A stretch of 64,000 bases of DNA from the NCBI RefSeq assembly GCF_004698125.1, contig NZ_ML214297.1, forward strand, positions 992,001 through 1,056,000, given 5' to 3'. The notes beneath the pieces are model-generated. The model did not search any database and had not been told where the DNA came from. It saw nothing but the letters and a program-made list of their open reading frames with translations. Positions 53,408 through 61,052 of this stretch are shown one piece after another (the stretch's first letter is position 1; each line of letters opens with the position of its first letter). The translations under genes were made by a program, and so were the position numbers. Origin of the DNA: Halosimplex halophilum. Its GTDB lineage: Archaea > Halobacteriota > Halobacteria > Halobacteriales > Haloarculaceae.

Positions 53408-54499
53408 TTACCGCTCGGTGTCGAGGCCTTCCTCGTCCTCGGGCGGGAGCGCGCGGAACGCGTCGAGGATGGCCTGTTTCGCGACCGCGCCGCGGGTCGT
53501 CCAGTGGTGGGCGTAGTCGAGCATGTCGTCGTAGATGTCGGGCTTGCAGCCGGCCGCGCGCGGGTGGCCGCCGCCGTTGACCTGCTCGGCGACCTCGTGG
53601 GCGCGCTCGAAACCCTCCGAGCCGCGGATCGAGGCGCTCCCCGCGGGCTTGACGATCACCGACGCGTCGGCGCCCTCGCGGCGCATCGCCTCGGCGACCT
53701 CGTTCTGCGAGCAGCGGCCGTAGGTGACGCCGACGGTCCACTGACCGACCTCACGGAGCTCGCCCCGTTCGACGGCCTTCTCGATCAGCGCCTCCTTCTC
53801 GACGCGCTCCTCGGCGAGGAACTCCTCGACGGCCTCGGGGAAGTCGACGCCGTAGCGGCGGATGACGCGGACGTACTCCTCCGGCTCGGCCCACATCGCG
53901 TAGTCGGCCAGGTCGTCGCTGCGCTCGTCTTCCTTGATCCACAGGTCGTGGTCGCGGGTGACCCGCGCGAGCGCCTCGAACTTCTCGGGGAAGCCGTAGT
54001 CGAGTTCCGAGAGGGCCACGTCGGTCGTGCAGACCTCGTCGGAGTCGCCGACGGTCAACTCGACCCCGGCGGCCTCGACGGCGGCCGCGAGGTCGTCGTC
54101 CCACTGGTGGTGGTCGAACCAGCGGACCGTCGTCCGTTCCGCCAGCGTCTCGATCCCCTCGATGTCGCCCTCGCTGTCGGGACAGAGGTCGCAGATGAAG
54201 ACGACGGCGTCGTCGGGGGCGTACTCGACGGCCCACTCGATGCTCTGGCGCAGTTCGTGGGGTCCGGAGGGGACCAGGGCGGCGTCGTCGCCGTGGACCT
54301 CGCGGACGAGCGCGACGCAGCCCAGCCCGTCGGCGTCGGTGTCGGCGATCACGACCGTCTCGGCGCCGGACAGCGCCTCGACGGCCTCGCTCTCCTTTTT
54401 CGTCTCGCGCAGCGAATCGGGGTAGAAGAAGCCCTCGCCCGGCAGGACCGACTTCCGTTCGAGCGGGAGCCGGTCGCCGTCGATGATGCGGTCGTCCAT
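53408..54499 (-). CDS. DHH-family phosphoesterase (RecJ/nanoRNase-like)
   Basis: This 363-residue protein has the metal-binding motifs of DHH enzymes: VVIADTDADGLGC near residue 50, FICDLCPDSEGD, WFDHHQW (DHH itself) near residue 127, and the DHHA1 substrate motif QVNGGGHPRAAGCKP near residue 310. Archaeal relatives include RecJ-type exonucleases and oligoribonucleases. It lacks an S1 or OB domain. The enzyme probably degrades single-stranded DNA or short oligonucleotides. Confidence 0.87.
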   Translation of the reverse strand: MDDRIIDGDRLPLERKSVLPGEGFFYPDSLRETKKESEAVEALSGAETVVIADTDADGLGCVALVREVHGDDAALVPSGPHELRQSIEWAVEYAPDDAVVFICDLCPDSEGDIEGIETLAERTTVRWFDHHQWDDDLAAAVEAAGVELTVGDSDEVCTTDVALSELDYGFPEKFEALARVTRDHDLWIKEDERSDDLADYAMWAEPEEYVRVIRRYGVDFPEAVEEFLAEERVEKEALIEKAVERGELREVGQWTVGVTYGRCSQNEVAEAMRREGADASVIVKPAGSASIRGSEGFERAHEVAEQVNGGGHPRAAGCKPDIYDDMLDYAHHWTTRGAVAKQAILDAFRALPPEDEEGLDTER

Positions 54500-54619
54500 A
54501 CGGGCGAGAGCGCCCGAGCGGGTATGAAGCCCCCGGTTGCGGGTCCCGGTCGGTTCCGGTCGCAGTCCCGGACAGGCGCCGTCCGGGCCTCTGGCGGCGG
54601 CGCCGAACGCGGCCGGTCG

Positions 54620-55069
54620 TCAGGCCTCGCCCGGCGCGACCTCGCCCTCGTCGAGCTGGCGGACGGTGAGCACGGGGCGGTCACAGCGGCGGACGACCGC
54701 CTCGGCGACGCTGCCGAGGACGAACCCGTGGTCGCCGTGGCGGCCGCGCGTCCCGAGCGCGACCGCGTCGGCGTCGACCTCCTCGGCGTAGTTGGTGATC
54801 TCGGTGCCCGGGCGGCCGTTGCGGACGGCCGTCTCGACCGACCCCTCGGTGCGCTCGCGCACGTCGTCGAGCGCCTCCTCGGCGGCGGCCTCCAGCGCGT
54901 CGACGAGTTCCTTCCTGAGCTCGTCCGGCGACGCCGCCACGTCCCCCCTGTCGACCACGTACAGCGCGTGGACCTCCGCCCCGAACTTGCCGGCGAAGTC
55001 CAGCGCCACGTCGACGGCCCGCGAGGCGCTGTCCGAGCCGTCGGTCGCGATGACCACCGTGTCGAACAT
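54620..55069 (-). CDS. Universal stress protein (UspA family)
   Basis: This 149-residue protein starts MFDTVVIATDGSDSASRAVD and ends with the ATP-binding loop GTRGRHGDHGFVLGSVAEAVV, which fits G2XG9GS. It is therefore an ATP-binding class member. It diverges from a second UspA gene about 170 bases away; a third follows at 56.2-56.6 kb. I chose the start MFDTV at 55069 rather than a longer upstream frame. Confidence 0.9.
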   Translation of the reverse strand: MFDTVVIATDGSDSASRAVDVALDFAGKFGAEVHALYVVDRGDVAASPDELRKELVDALEAAAEEALDDVRERTEGSVETAVRNGRPGTEITNYAEEVDADAVALGTRGRHGDHGFVLGSVAEAVVRRCDRPVLTVRQLDEGEVAPGEA

Positions 55070-55237
55070 GGTCGAGTGATCCGCGCCCAGTGATATAAAC
55101 CACGCCATCCCCGGCGCGGCCGTGGCCTGGTCGTCGGGCCGTCCAGAGCCGCCGCCTCGCTCCGGCGGTGCCGTCGTCGGCGCGGCGACAGTTCGACCCC
55201 GGTGTCTTTTTCCCCTCGCCCCACCGACCCGGAGACA

Positions 55238-55675
55238 ATGACGCTGGACATCGAGCAGGTCCTCGTGCCGGTCGACGCGACGGACCAGGCCGAACAGGCC
55301 GTCCGCTACGGGCTCGCGATCGCCGACCGGTACGACGCGGCCGTCCACGTGCTACACGTGATCGACGAGCCGGTCAAGCGCGGGATCGAGACCGGCGAGG
55401 TCGACCCCGAGGCGGTCGCCGACGAGCAGGTGTCGTTCGCCGACGACGCCGCCGAGTTCGCCGACGGCGTGTCGGTCACCCACTCGACGGTCGTCGGCTT
55501 CTCGCGGTCGCGGCTGCGCCAGCACCCCGGCAGCGCCATCCTCGACGTGGCCGAGGAGCTCCCCGCGGACTTCGTCGTCGTCCCGCGCGAACACGGGACC
55601 GAACCGGACGAGACGCTCGGCAAGTCCGCGCAGTACGTCGTCGAGTACGCAAGCCAGCCGGTCCTCTCGGTGTAG
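55238..55675 (+). CDS. Universal stress protein (UspA family)
   Basis: This 145-residue protein starts MTLDIEQVLVPVDATDQAEQA and follows the UspA fold. The C-terminal nucleotide loop is poor: VVVPREHGTEPDETLGKSAQYVVE lacks most of the glycine pattern, so it may not bind ATP, unlike its divergent neighbour. It lies convergent to a GNAT gene. Confidence 0.88.
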   Translation: MTLDIEQVLVPVDATDQAEQAVRYGLAIADRYDAAVHVLHVIDEPVKRGIETGEVDPEAVADEQVSFADDAAEFADGVSVTHSTVVGFSRSRLRQHPGSAILDVAEELPADFVVVPREHGTEPDETLGKSAQYVVEYASQPVLSV

Positions 55676-55705
55676 CGCGGGAGTCCGGAGAACGGTCGCG
55701 CCCGA

Positions 55706-56233
55706 TCAGGACAGCCGGACCGCCATCTCCAGCTCGAAGCTCTCGGCGTTGCTCGTCTCGAAGCCGAGCTTCTCGTACAGCGCGATGGCGGGTTCGTTCC
55801 AGCGCTCGACGGTGAGCCAGACCTTCTCGATGTCGGCGGCCTGGCCGGCCCCCAGCAGCGCCTCCAGCAGTTTGGTACCGATCCCGGCGCTCTGGTAGTC
55901 GCCGAGGACGAACACCGCGAGCTCGTAGGCCGCCTCCCGGTCGGGGACGAGGATGGCGTGACCGACCGGCTCGCCCTCGTGGACGGCGACGACGTTGACC
56001 GACTCCTCCGAGAGGAGCGTGTCCAGCCACTCGCGGACGGCCTCCTCCTTGACCGGCGGGATGCCCTGGGCGCGGTCGGCCGGGTCGAACGCGTCGTACA
56101 TCCCGACCAGCCGCTCGAAGTCGTCGACGCCGCTGCGCTCGATGCGGATCTCGCGGTCCTCGCCGTCGGTGAACTCGAGCGGGGGCTCCGGGAACGAGCC
56201 GGCCGGCTCGTCGGGGTAGGTGCGTCCGGTCAT
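55706..56233 (-). CDS. GNAT-family N-acetyltransferase
   Basis: This 175-residue protein has a GNAT domain with GHAILVPDREAAYELAVFVLGDYQSAGIGTKLLEALL carrying the acetyl-CoA loop (QSAGIG), and WLTVERWNEPAIALYEKLGFE. The first 30 residues look like a flexible extension. Its ATG overlaps the stop of the UspA gene upstream (ATGA), so stress protein and acetyltransferase are co-translated, a linkage that suggests related regulation. Confidence 0.88.
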   Translation of the reverse strand: MTGRTYPDEPAGSFPEPPLEFTDGEDREIRIERSGVDDFERLVGMYDAFDPADRAQGIPPVKEEAVREWLDTLLSEESVNVVAVHEGEPVGHAILVPDREAAYELAVFVLGDYQSAGIGTKLLEALLGAGQAADIEKVWLTVERWNEPAIALYEKLGFETSNAESFELEMAVRLS

Positions 56234-56595
56234 CGAACGAGAGTCACCGTCGTATCGGCGTTCAACAGGACGAACTCGGCGACTTCGCCGAGTTCGATCT
56301 TTCCCATCGGGCTGCGCTGGCCGCCCCCGATGACGATGCGGTCGAACTCCTCGCGCTCGGCGAACTGCGAGAGCTGACTTCCCGGGTGGCCGGGGAGCTG
56401 GGTCACCTCGACGTCGATCTCGGCGTCGGCGACCCGGTCGCGGATCCGCGACTCCACGTCGTCGACGTCGTAGTCCTCGGACGTGTCGAGGACGGCCACC
56501 GTCAGGTCGTCGCCCGCCTCGCGGGCGCGGGCCAGCGTCTCGTCGAGCGCGTCGAACCCGTCGGGACTCCCGCCCATGCCCAGGAGGACCTTCAT
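56230..56595 (-). CDS. Small universal stress protein-like
   Basis: This 121-residue protein starts MKVLLGMGGSPDGFDALDETL. It has the UspA alpha/beta order in shortened form, ending FDRIVIGGGQRSPMGKIELGEVAEFVLLNADTTVTLV, in which a nucleotide-loop-like GGGQRSPMGK is seen. It overlaps the following GNAT gene by four bases. Third UspA-type gene within 2 kb. Confidence 0.85.
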   Translation of the reverse strand: MKVLLGMGGSPDGFDALDETLARAREAGDDLTVAVLDTSEDYDVDDVESRIRDRVADAEIDVEVTQLPGHPGSQLSQFAEREEFDRIVIGGGQRSPMGKIELGEVAEFVLLNADTTVTLVR

Positions 56596-56730
56596 ACCCG
56601 ACGGTGCCACGTCCGGACGCAAAAAGCTTCCCGCCTGCACCCGCCCGGTCGGGCCCGCCGCCGCCCCGCAAACGGCCCCAGCACGGCCGCCCCGCGAACA
56701 GCTGCCCGACGCGGTTGTCCGACTCCCGGG

Positions 56731-58686
56731 TCAGTCGTCGTCGCCCGCTTCGGCCTCGGCGTCGGCCTCGACCTTCGAGCGGCGCCGCGCCGCCCGCTCG
56801 ACGAACTCCTCGGGCAGTTCGTCGATCTCGCCGGCCTGGACCGCCCAGAGCTTCGCGTACAGCCCGTCCTCGGCCAGCAGCTCCTCGTGGGTGCCCCGTT
56901 CGACGATCTGCCCGTCTTCGAGGACGACGATCTTGTCGGCGTCCTTGATGGTCGAGAGGCGGTGGGCGATTGCGAAGGTCGTCCGGTCGGCGGTGAGCCT
57001 GTCCAGCGACCGCTGGATGAGCATCTCCGTCTCCGTGTCCACGTCCGAGGTCGCCTCGTCGAGCACGAGGATGTCCGGGTCCTTGAGGATCGCCCGGGCC
57101 AGCGCGATCCGCTGGCGCTGGCCGCCCGACAGCTTCACGCCGCGTTCGCCGACCTTCGTGTCGTAGCCCTCCGGGAGGTTCTGGATGAACTGGTGGGCCT
57201 CGGCCATCTTCGCCGCCTCGACGATGTCCTCGCGGTCGGCGTCGAAGGTGCCGTACTCGATGTTCTCCTCGACGGTCCCGTAGAAGAGGAACGTCTCCTG
57301 GCTGACGTAGCCCAGCGCCCGCCGCAGGCTCGGGATCGTCACCTCGCGCAGGTCCGCCCCGTCGATGCGGATGGCGCCCTCGTCCACGTCGTACATCCGC
57401 AGCAGCAGCTTCATCACCGTCGACTTCCCCGCGCCCGTGGGCCCGACCAGCGCGACCGTCTCGCCGCCCTCCACGTCGAAGGAGATGTCGTCGACGATGT
57501 CCTCGCTGTCGTCGTAGCCGAAGGACACGTCGTCGAACTCGACGTGGCCGTCCTCGACGACCAGTTCGTCGGCGTCGGGGTCCTCGACGATCCGGCTCGG
57601 CGTGTCCATCAACCCGAAGATCCGCTCGCTGGAGGCGTAGGCCCGCTGGTACATGTTGATGATCTGCCCGAACTGCGCCATCGGCCAGATGAACCGCTGA
57701 GAGAGGAGGATGAACCCGACGAACTGCCCCTCGGTCAGCTCGCCCGTGAAGAACCACGGGGCGGTCCCGGTCGTCTGGTAGGAGACCACCCAGATCCCGC
57801 CGATCAGGAACGTGGCGACGAAGCCGACGCCCGACAGCAGCCGGAGGCCGGGGAAGAACTTGATCCGCGTGTTGATCGCCGCCCAGTTGGCGTCGAAGTA
57901 GTCCTCGGAGACGTCCTCGACGCGGTCGGACTCGAAGCTCTCGGTGTTGGCCGTCTTGATGACCTGCACGCCGCCGAGGTTGTTCTCCAGCCGCGAGTTG
58001 AGCTGGCCGACCGACGACCGGACCTCCGCGTACTGGGGCTGGATCGTCTGGACGAACTTGTAGGTGAAGAAGGCGATCATCGGAACGATCACCAGCGTCA
58101 CCAGCGCGAGCTGCCAGTTCCAGTAGACGAGGATGGCCGCGATGGCGACCACCATCACCGACAGCCGGAAGAAGGAGTTCATCCCGTCGTTGAGGAACCG
58201 CTCCAGCCGGTTCACGTCGTTCGAGAGGATCGACATGAGCTCGCCGGTCTGCTTGTCCGAGAAGAACTCCATGTTCAGCCGCTGCATCTTGTCGTAGGTG
58301 TCGGTGCGGACGTCGTGCTGGATGTTCTGGGCGAAGGAGTTCCACCCCCAGTTGCGCGTCCAGTGGAACGCCGCGCCGACCGTGAACGCCGCGCCGATGA
58401 GCGCGACGGTCAGCCAGATCTGGGCCGTCGCCTCCGTCGGGAGCCACGCGTCGGGGACCAGCGGGAGGCTGAAGGGCGTGGTGTCGCGGAAGATCGCGTC
58501 GATCGCCAGTGTCAACAGAAGCGGGGGGAGGAGGTCCAGCACGCGAGCGAAGACGCTGCTGAACAGCCCGACGACGAACTGCGGGACGTTGTCGCGGCCG
58601 TACTCCGCGAACAGCCGGCGCATCGGCCGGTCGACCCGGTCGCGCACGTCGTCGAAGACCTCCTCCTCGTCGAGGTCTACACTCAT
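56731..58686 (-). CDS. ABC exporter with fused membrane and ATPase domains (MsbA/MDR type)
   Basis: This 651-residue half-transporter has six membrane helices in residues about 35-330 (including FSSVFARVLDLLPPLLLTLA and LVIVPMIAFFTYKFV). The nucleotide-binding domain has Walker A VGPTGAGKST near residue 430, Q-loop YVSQETFLF, signature LSGGQRQRIALARAI, Walker B ILVLDEATSDVD and switch AHRLSTI. It should homodimerise and export lipids or drugs. Ends are hydrophilic and acidic. It stands alone as a transcription unit. Confidence 0.92.
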   Translation of the reverse strand: MSVDLDEEEVFDDVRDRVDRPMRRLFAEYGRDNVPQFVVGLFSSVFARVLDLLPPLLLTLAIDAIFRDTTPFSLPLVPDAWLPTEATAQIWLTVALIGAAFTVGAAFHWTRNWGWNSFAQNIQHDVRTDTYDKMQRLNMEFFSDKQTGELMSILSNDVNRLERFLNDGMNSFFRLSVMVVAIAAILVYWNWQLALVTLVIVPMIAFFTYKFVQTIQPQYAEVRSSVGQLNSRLENNLGGVQVIKTANTESFESDRVEDVSEDYFDANWAAINTRIKFFPGLRLLSGVGFVATFLIGGIWVVSYQTTGTAPWFFTGELTEGQFVGFILLSQRFIWPMAQFGQIINMYQRAYASSERIFGLMDTPSRIVEDPDADELVVEDGHVEFDDVSFGYDDSEDIVDDISFDVEGGETVALVGPTGAGKSTVMKLLLRMYDVDEGAIRIDGADLREVTIPSLRRALGYVSQETFLFYGTVEENIEYGTFDADREDIVEAAKMAEAHQFIQNLPEGYDTKVGERGVKLSGGQRQRIALARAILKDPDILVLDEATSDVDTETEMLIQRSLDRLTADRTTFAIAHRLSTIKDADKIVVLEDGQIVERGTHEELLAEDGLYAKLWAVQAGEIDELPEEFVERAARRRSKVEADAEAEAGDDD

Positions 58687-58787
58687 CGCATACGCTCAGG
58701 GGACCAGGTTCCTAAAACGCGTCGAAGCCGTGAGAAACGTTCCCGTATCGGAACTCATCCCGAGAGCTGCCCACCCCTCCCGCCGCC

Positions 58788-59303
58788 TCACCCGCTCGCG
58801 TTGTGTGCCGATTCGGGGATCGCGATCCGGTCGCCGACACCGACGCCCGTGCGGTTGGCCCACCCGCGGGGCACCTCCAGCACCCACTTCCCGCGGCCGC
58901 GATAGGTCTTCTCGTAGCTGCCCTCCGGGACGCCCGCGTGGTGGATCGCCGTGATCTGCTCGTCGGCCCGCACGAAGACGATGTCGAGCGGGAACGACAT
59001 ATCCCGCATCACGTAGCCGTGGTTCTCGACCTCGTCGTGGACGAACAGCATCCCCTCGCCCGTCGCCAGCTCGGAGGTGTTGCTGAGGCCCAGTATCCGC
59101 TTGGGTCGCGTGTCCGCGACGCGGGCCTCGACCGTCGCGAGTTCGGTCCCGTTCTCGTCGTAGGCCGTGACCGTCACCCGCTCGTAGCCGTCCGGGTCCG
59201 GCGGGTTCAGCTGGTAGACGAGCCCGGACTGGACCGCGTAGACGCCCCCGACCACCAGCAGGAGACAGGCCCCGAACCCCCAGACGATCCGACTGTCGAC
59301 CAT
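58788..59303 (-). CDS. DUF192 family membrane-anchored protein
   Basis: This 171-residue protein has one N-terminal membrane helix (VWGFGACLLLVVGGVYAV) and an extracytoplasmic DUF192 domain: ILGLSNTSELATGEGMLFV, then YVMRDMSFPLDIVFV and GSYEKTYRGRGKWVLEVP. The family is widespread with unknown role. NGT and NTS sequons suggest surface glycosylation. It lies next to the tRNA-Val gene, so it marks the end of the chromosomal core before the integrated element. Confidence 0.88.
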   Translation of the reverse strand: MVDSRIVWGFGACLLLVVGGVYAVQSGLVYQLNPPDPDGYERVTVTAYDENGTELATVEARVADTRPKRILGLSNTSELATGEGMLFVHDEVENHGYVMRDMSFPLDIVFVRADEQITAIHHAGVPEGSYEKTYRGRGKWVLEVPRGWANRTGVGVGDRIAIPESAHNASG

Positions 59304-59357
59304 GGTCGGCGGGAGGGCCGCCGTCGGCGTAAGCCTGCGGGTTCGACCGAGAGAGAA

Positions 59358-59367
59358 AGGGTTATTC
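59358..59367 (+). promoter_or_regulatory. Promoter of tRNA-Val
   Basis: AGGGTTATTC lies about 30 bases before the first nucleotide of the tRNA, a TATA-like element in the expected place. Confidence 0.45.
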
Positions 59368-59392
59368 CCACCCGGCCGGAAAGTCGTGGCGA

Positions 59393-59466
59393 GGGTTCGT
59401 GGTCTAGTTGGTTATGACGCGGCCTTTACAAGGCCGAGACCGGTGGTTCAAATCCGCCCGAACCCA
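59393..59466 (+). tRNA. tRNA-Val (TAC)
   Basis: The 74-nt gene has acceptor GGGTTCG pairing with CGAACCC plus discriminator A. The anticodon stem CGGCC/GGCCG holds the loop TTTACAA, giving anticodon TAC. The T arm has CGGTG GTTCAAAT CCGCC. The CCA end is not encoded. There is no intron. Its 3' end is the boundary between chromosomal genes and an element-like region, so it is a likely integration site. Confidence 0.93.
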
Positions 59467-59659
59467 TCCAATATATAAGGAAAGCGGGCATTTCTGCCGG
59501 CTTCCTCACCCCGGTTCTAACCCCGATAACGGGCGGTGAATCCGGGTTTACTCCCCATTGTCGGACTGACACCGATAGCGGGACTTATCGAGATTCGATC
59601 ACAGTCTCGGAGGGTAGGATATCGGGCTGGTTCCCTCCCGGTTCTGGGGGGTGGTCGGC

Positions 59660-59896
59660 GTGAGCCGTTCCCACCCCGATGCGGAGGGGCGCGACGTGCC
59701 GGAGACGGCCGTGCGGAACCGCTCACAGTACGCGGACACCCTCCACCGGCCGGACGCCGACGCCGACGAGCCCCAGCCGGCGTGCGTCGAGTCGGACTAC
59801 CGCGGGGACGCGGACTTCACGGACGTTCCGGTGGCGGCGTACCCCCACTACAAGCTCTGTGAGAACCCGGAGTGTTTCGGGAGTGAGTGGTGGTGA
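59660..59896 (+). CDS. Small element protein with C-terminal Cys pair
   Basis: This 78-residue protein starts at GTG 59660 (GTG 59651 is possible). It is Asp/Pro-rich and ends YPHYKLCENPECFGSEWW, whose CxxxxC may be half of a metal site. Similar short proteins occur at the front of haloarchaeal provirus-like operons as I remember them. The stop overlaps the methyltransferase start (GTGA). Confidence 0.6.
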   Translation: MSRSHPDAEGRDVPETAVRNRSQYADTLHRPDADADEPQPACVESDYRGDADFTDVPVAAYPHYKLCENPECFGSEWW

Positions 59897-60597
59897 CGGG
59901 GGAGCCGTTCGTCATCGACGGCTACAGCGGGCCGGGCGGTGTCGGGCTCGCGCTAGCGGACCTTCCCGTCCGGCACCTGGGCATCGACATCGAGGACTAC
60001 AGCGACACCTACCCTGGGGAGTTCGTCCAGGGCGACGCGTCGGACCCTGGGTTCATGGGGAGTTTCGAATCGCCCGAGTTGCTGTGGCTGTCGCCGCGGT
60101 GTCAGGCGTATTCGAAGCTCTCATGGGCGAACATGGGCCGCTACGACTGGGAGGAGACGCCGAAAGAACGCTACCCTACCTTCGCGGACCTGAACGTCCG
60201 AGAAGTCGTCGCGGCAGTCGACCCGGACGAGTACATCATCGAGAACGTCGCCACGTGCGACGACCTGGAAGAGCCGGCGCGGCTGAACGGGCTGGCGTTC
60301 GGCCTGCCGGTGAACAACTGCCGGCACTTCGAGACGAGCTTCCCCGTCCCCGACGCCTACGAGAGCGGCCGCGCGGAGATCTCTATCGGGTCGGAGTACG
60401 TTCGCCACGAACTCGCCGCCGCGAAGGGCGTGCCCGCCGAGTGGACGGAATCGGAGATTCGGTCGGCCATCCCTCGGGAGTTCGTCCAGTACCTCCTGCA
60501 CTACTGTCCGAGCATCCCCGACGTGTCGCTCCCGTCGGAACTCCGACAGCGCCCGCTCGGAGAGTTCGCCGCCACGACCGGAGGTGAACGGCCGTGA
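59893..60597 (+). CDS. Cytosine-5 DNA methyltransferase-like protein (orphan)
   Basis: This 234-residue protein has C5-methyltransferase motif I as IDGYSGPGGVGLALA, motif IV as WLSPRCQAYSKLSW with a catalytic Cys (PRCQ instead of the usual PPCQ) and motif VI as YIIENVATCDD. It is shorter than standalone C5 enzymes (about 300-400), with little room for a target-recognition domain. No restriction endonuclease accompanies it, suggesting a viral self-protection enzyme. Three consecutive in-frame GTG codons exist at 59887-59895; the last overlaps the previous stop. Confidence 0.8.
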   Translation: MTGEPFVIDGYSGPGGVGLALADLPVRHLGIDIEDYSDTYPGEFVQGDASDPGFMGSFESPELLWLSPRCQAYSKLSWANMGRYDWEETPKERYPTFADLNVREVVAAVDPDEYIIENVATCDDLEEPARLNGLAFGLPVNNCRHFETSFPVPDAYESGRAEISIGSEYVRHELAAAKGVPAEWTESEIRSAIPREFVQYLLHYCPSIPDVSLPSELRQRPLGEFAATTGGERP

Positions 60598-60794
60598 CGT
60601 TCCAGTCATCCCTCTTCCACTACGAGGAAGACCTGTCGGCGCTCTCCGAGGCGGAGCGGGAGGTGTACGAGGCGGTCGAACAGGACGGCTACGGGATGCG
60701 GGAGTACGCCCGCAAGACCTGGCGCTCGCCGGGCACAGTCGGGAATCTCCTACGCCGGGCTCGCCGTCGTCTCGACGGAGGTGAGGCGACGTGA
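60594..60794 (+). CDS. Small sigma-70-region-4-like helix-turn-helix protein
   Basis: This 66-residue protein has the pattern LSEAEREVYEAVEQDGYGMREYARKTWRSPGTVGNLLRRARRRL, similar to sigma-factor region 4 helix-turn-helix domains. It may regulate the element's genes. It starts by GTGA overlap with the methyltransferase and ends by GTGA overlap with the next ORF, so it is embedded in the operon. Confidence 0.72.
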   Translation: MTFQSSLFHYEEDLSALSEAEREVYEAVEQDGYGMREYARKTWRSPGTVGNLLRRARRRLDGGEAT

Positions 60795-60985
60795 ACCCCG
60801 TCGAGTGGATGCTGTTGGCCGCTTCGCTCGCGCTGGCCGGCCACTCGTGCCTGCGGCTGGCGTCGTTCCTGATAGCGCGCTCTGACCGCGTGGAGCGAGA
60901 GGAGGTTTCCGGTGACGTTCGTCCGTGCGTCCCGTCTGTACGACGTGGAGACGGGCGAGCGCGTCCGCTGGGACTGGGGCGGTAA
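60791..60985 (+). CDS. Small protein with one membrane helix
   Basis: A 64-codon frame starting GTG begins MNPVEWMLLAASLALAGHSCLRLASFLIA, one clear membrane helix. The C-terminal third (RPCVPSVRRGDGRARPLGLGR) overlaps the next ORF and looks like shadow sequence, so the native protein may once have ended near residue 42. Moderately supported by its GTGA junction with the preceding gene. Confidence 0.5.
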   Translation: MNPVEWMLLAASLALAGHSCLRLASFLIARSDRVEREEVSGDVRPCVPSVRRGDGRARPLGLGR

Positions 60986-61052
60986 CCAGCCGGTCGCAGA
61001 AAGCGAGGCGCGAGTCCACCGCGCCGTCGCCGAGTTCGAACAGGAGGGATGA
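60912..61052 (+). CDS. 46-residue element protein
   Basis: A small frame starting GTG 60912 encodes TFVRASRLYDVETGERVRWD... and stops at 61050-61052 with an ATGA overlap to the DUF7845-like gene. The composition is normal haloarchaeal protein. No family recognised. It was too short for a usual ORF threshold. Confidence 0.55.
   Translation: MTFVRASRLYDVETGERVRWDWGGNQPVAESEARVHRAVAEFEQEG

Noticed and set aside
55706-58447. 913-codon minus-strand frame that appears to fuse an acetyltransferase to upstream sequence
   Set aside because: Only the last 175 codons are a real GNAT gene; the rest is the shadow of the ABC exporter and Usp genes in another frame.
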